Positions 5,473 to 7,571 of a stretch of 7,571 nucleotides of DNA are shown in pieces (the first letter of the stretch is position 1; each line of letters begins with the position of its first letter). The notes beneath the pieces were generated by a model. The model saw only the letters and a program-made list of their open reading frames with translations. It did not search any database and was not told where the DNA came from. Origin of the DNA: Oscillospiraceae bacterium (GTDB lineage: Bacteria; Bacillota; Clostridia; Oscillospirales; Oscillospiraceae); contig JAFZQQ010000393.1 in NCBI GenBank assembly GCA_017620315.1, forward strand, positions 1 to 7,571, in the 5' to 3' direction. Position numbers and translations under genes: made by a program.

Positions 5473-6489
5473 TTATATGATCTGTTCCATCGGCATGGCT
5501 CCGCGAGACAGCTCCTGCTCTTGCTGCCGGGGCTTGAGGTAGACGCTGCCGGTGCGGTCGAGACGGTATCCGCTCTGTTCGAGGGAATCCCTGGCGAGCC
5601 CCTCCAGGTCGAACAGGCCGCCGTCGATTAGCGCCTCCGGCGCGCCTGCTTTCTTTAGCTCGGATCTGGCGTAGTCCTCCAGCTTGTCGGTCGTGACGAA
5701 GCTGAACCGCCTTATTTCGTCGGCGCAGCAGATCACGTCCTTGAGCGTCCGGCAACCGTCGTACTCCATCGCCGCGGCGAGCTTCTGCTCGAAGCCCTGC
5801 ATCCCCTGTGCGCGCTCGTCGAGAGAGTAGCCGAGGTTGTTGCCGTCGAAGATCAGTTCCGCGAGATCGTCATATTGCTCCATGAGGTTTCCCGCCTCCG
5901 GGAAGACGCAGCGGGCGTCGAGGATCGTACATTCGTCAATACACGCTTCCAGCTTACGCAGCGCCATGTCGATCTCGCCATGCGGCGCGTCGGAGCTGTC
6001 GTCGTAATCCGGCAATCGCAGCCAGACGCCCTCCGGATGGCGCGGCGAGCCAATCTTGGCCTTGACGCTCCAGCCCTCGTCCTTGACGGTGTCGAGGTTT
6101 GTACCGTCATATTGCGCTTGCCGCGGATCGGCCGGATACATGACGTAGCAGTCGCCTAAAAACGTGCCGGGGTGGGAGTCCTCGAACGCGACGCCGAGCG
6201 CCTCCAAGTCCGTGTGCTCCAGCACCAGATCCGGCAGCTCCAATCCCGCGTCGGCGAGATAGACTCTGCCGAGATCTTCTTCGTCATGCACAAGACAGCA
6301 GGCATCATAGTCTTGCAGGGAGGCCAGCAGGTTGATCGCGTCTGCCGCGGTTTCGGGAGGATGCCGCAGCTTTGCCGCGGCGAGGATAGCGGACTCCTTC
6401 ACCGAGAGCGTTTCGAGGCGTTCTTCCAGCCATTTGCCCTCGGCGTCCGTGTGCGGGAGCCGAAGGAGGTCGCTGTGATCGTGGTTCAT
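5473..6489 (-). CDS. ArdA-like repeat protein (second of tandem pair)
   Basis: This 338-residue acidic protein resembles the C-terminal half of ArdA, the DNA-mimic antirestriction protein that blocks type I restriction enzymes when a conjugative element enters a new cell. I see two copies of that half. The first is about 10-118: LEERLETLSVKESAILAAAK, DAINLLASLQDYD, EEDLGRVYLAD, then GDCYVMY. The second is about 198-325: LMEQYDDLAELIFDG, ADEIRRFSF, DLEGLARDS, then TGSVYLK. Between them is an LRLP strand and a CxxLDxR motif (187-193) that the upstream protein shares. The excess of Asp and Glu fits DNA mimicry. It starts by ATGA overlap with the first protein, with GGAG about 11 bases upstream, and ends before the terminator. 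The tail ends GAMPMEQII. The ArdA relationship is a judgement from residue pattern, and activity is not shown. Confidence 0.65.
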   Translation of the reverse strand: MNHDHSDLLRLPHTDAEGKWLEERLETLSVKESAILAAAKLRHPPETAADAINLLASLQDYDACCLVHDEEDLGRVYLADAGLELPDLVLEHTDLEALGVAFEDSHPGTFLGDCYVMYPADPRQAQYDGTNLDTVKDEGWSVKAKIGSPRHPEGVWLRLPDYDDSSDAPHGEIDMALRKLEACIDECTILDARCVFPEAGNLMEQYDDLAELIFDGNNLGYSLDERAQGMQGFEQKLAAAMEYDGCRTLKDVICCADEIRRFSFVTTDKLEDYARSELKKAGAPEALIDGGLFDLEGLARDSLEQSGYRLDRTGSVYLKPRQQEQELSRGAMPMEQII

Positions 6490-7571
6490 CCCTGTGTCAT
6501 CTCCATTCCGCCCATTGTGGACTGTTCCTGTTTCTGTGCCGCCATGAGCGGTTGGTTGTCTGCGCGCTCGACGCTGCCGTACTCAGTCAGGACGAATTGG
6601 TATCTGCCCTGCAGCGCCCGACCGTACTGATAGAGATTCACATGGGGCAGGAGCGTTTCCGCTTCCTGCTCACCCATAATGACCGCCAACTGCCCGCGGG
6701 CGATGTCCTCGAAGCCGGCCTGCTCCGGGGCGAGGATATACTCGTCCAGCCGCTGTGTGAGGTCGAGCGCCTCGTGGAGCTCAGTGATATCGAGTGCGGC
6801 GAGCAGCGCCTTGTATTTCGGGAGCTCTGCTTCCGGCAGACGGTCCAGGTACTCCGCCGCGCGGTTGGCGTGGGCGATGTTGTTTGCTTCGGTGATCATT
6901 CCGCGGAGCGCGGGGACGCGGCAGTCAAGGCAGTTGCAGGTAAAATCGTGCTGTTCACGCCCAATCAGAGACGATATCTTATGATCCATTTCTCGCCAAT
7001 CGCACGGCAGCGACAGCTTGACGGAAGCCCCCGTACTCGTATCGGTCAGCTCGACGAGGGCAGTATAGTCCGGCTTGCGCGGCGTCAAGTCCATCGTTTT
7101 CCAGACGTCCTGTTCCAGATCGCCATCCTGGGCGACGTAACCGCCTCTCACGATGACGCCGCCCTCGTTCCTCATAAAGCGTTCGCCAAGCTGCCTGAAG
7201 TCCAGCATCTCAAACAATGCGTCCGACATCAGCTCCACATTCGGAACCAAACCGTTTTCCGCGGCAAATCTGCCGAGCTGCGCGGCGTTATGGACGTCAT
7301 CCAGCAGATGGCATTGGCTGGTGCTGTAGGCAAGGTCGAGGAGCCGGTGCATCGGGATGATCTTTGCGTCCTTTTCCTTGTCCATCTCCACAAGCCCCTC
7401 AAAGGCGGTACTTTCCTGCGCGTTCAGCTCCGCGAGCCTTGTACAGAGTGCGTTGAGCTCAAAGACGCTTCCGCTGCCGATCCAGTCATGGAGTTCCCTG
7501 TGGGCGAGGAATTCGCAGATCTCCCAATCCGGCTCGTCCTGCGGCGTCGTGCGGAGCTTATCCAGTGTGTC
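6486..7571 (-). CDS. ArdA-like repeat protein (first of tandem pair), 5' end beyond window
   Basis: The frame is open to the right edge, so the start is outside; 361 residues are visible. A GTG at 7391 could be read as a start, but coding continues upstream with family-like sequence (VFELNALCTRLAELNAQES), so that start is not used. The visible part opens with an ArdA-like segment (DEPDWEICEFLAHRELHDWI). Two repeats follow: about 36-147 (ELNALCTRLAEL, RLLDLAYSTSQCHLL, AAQLGRFAAENG, GGYVAQ) and about 221-337 (NRAAEYLDRLP, EALDLTQRLDEYIL, LYQYGRAL, TEYGSVER). A CxCxxC with LDxR (212-218) joins them. The likely role is inhibition of host restriction during element transfer, by analogy with ArdA. 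The tail is MGGMEMTQG (353-361), nearly the same as on the DUF3849-like protein. It is translationally coupled to the next gene. Confidence 0.68.
   Translation of the reverse strand, partial: DTLDKLRTTPQDEPDWEICEFLAHRELHDWIGSGSVFELNALCTRLAELNAQESTAFEGLVEMDKEKDAKIIPMHRLLDLAYSTSQCHLLDDVHNAAQLGRFAAENGLVPNVELMSDALFEMLDFRQLGERFMRNEGGVIVRGGYVAQDGDLEQDVWKTMDLTPRKPDYTALVELTDTSTGASVKLSLPCDWREMDHKISSLIGREQHDFTCNCLDCRVPALRGMITEANNIAHANRAAEYLDRLPEAELPKYKALLAALDITELHEALDLTQRLDEYILAPEQAGFEDIARGQLAVIMGEQEAETLLPHVNLYQYGRALQGRYQFVLTEYGSVERADNQPLMAAQKQEQSTMGGMEMTQG

Noticed and set aside
5147..5755. 202-codon minus-strand open frame spanning the terminator
   Set aside because: It overlaps the second ArdA-like gene, the terminator and the winged-helix gene in another frame; its sequence is Arg/Ser/Ala-rich without a domain, and the overlapped genes are better supported.
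7389..7391. GTG as start of the first ArdA-like gene
   Set aside because: The same frame continues open to the window edge with family-like residues, so this is an internal valine.
1..7571. CRISPR arrays, tRNA or rRNA genes, insertion-sequence ends, attachment sites
   Set aside because: I saw no regularly spaced repeats, tRNA-like cloverleaf, transposase or integrase motifs in the window; this was by reading only, not by search.

Overview
The window is a dense block of genes all read from the minus strand. It is GC-rich, has strong GGAGG-type ribosome binding sites, and the genes overlap by 1-11 bases or sit 12-18 bases apart. Gene content (SpoVG, AbrB-like, solitary Dam-type methylase, ArdA-like proteins, a DUF3849-like protein, a surface protein/sortase pair and a stalk-domain protein) points to a high-GC Clostridia host, probably Oscillospiraceae-like. 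The block looks like accessory cargo of an integrative conjugative element. No relaxase, coupling protein, VirB4 or integrase lies in the window, so the element assignment rests on gene families and layout.

In transcription order (right to left): two tandem ArdA-like repeat proteins (7571-5473, the first cut by the window edge) overlap by an ATGA. They are followed by a 103-base gap with a clear intrinsic terminator, an 11-base perfect complement between the terminator loop and sequence downstream, and a hairpin that traps the next ribosome binding site. Next come a small winged-helix protein (5369-4998), an N6-adenine methylase with DPPY (5001-4150), a two-part AbrB-like protein with a cysteine cluster (4153-3638), a DUF3849-like protein (3648-2902) and a SpoVG homologue (2874-2497). 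The last section is a surface module: a signal-peptide/C-terminal-membrane protein (2478-1537), a sortase (1537-686) and, after a 130-base gap with a GNRA-loop hairpin, a secreted stalk-domain protein that runs off the left edge (555-1).

Functionally, the first half looks like an anti-restriction and regulatory cassette: ArdA-like proteins and a methylase to survive restriction on entering a new host, with three small nucleic-acid-binding proteins (winged helix, AbrB-like, SpoVG). The second half looks like cell-surface remodelling. The most unexpected signal is a short methionine-rich C-terminal tail (MGGMEM or similar) on four neighbouring proteins from three unrelated families. In two of them the 18-base coding stretch differs only at synonymous positions. 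The second is the compact RNA structure between the ArdA-like pair and the rest of the operon.
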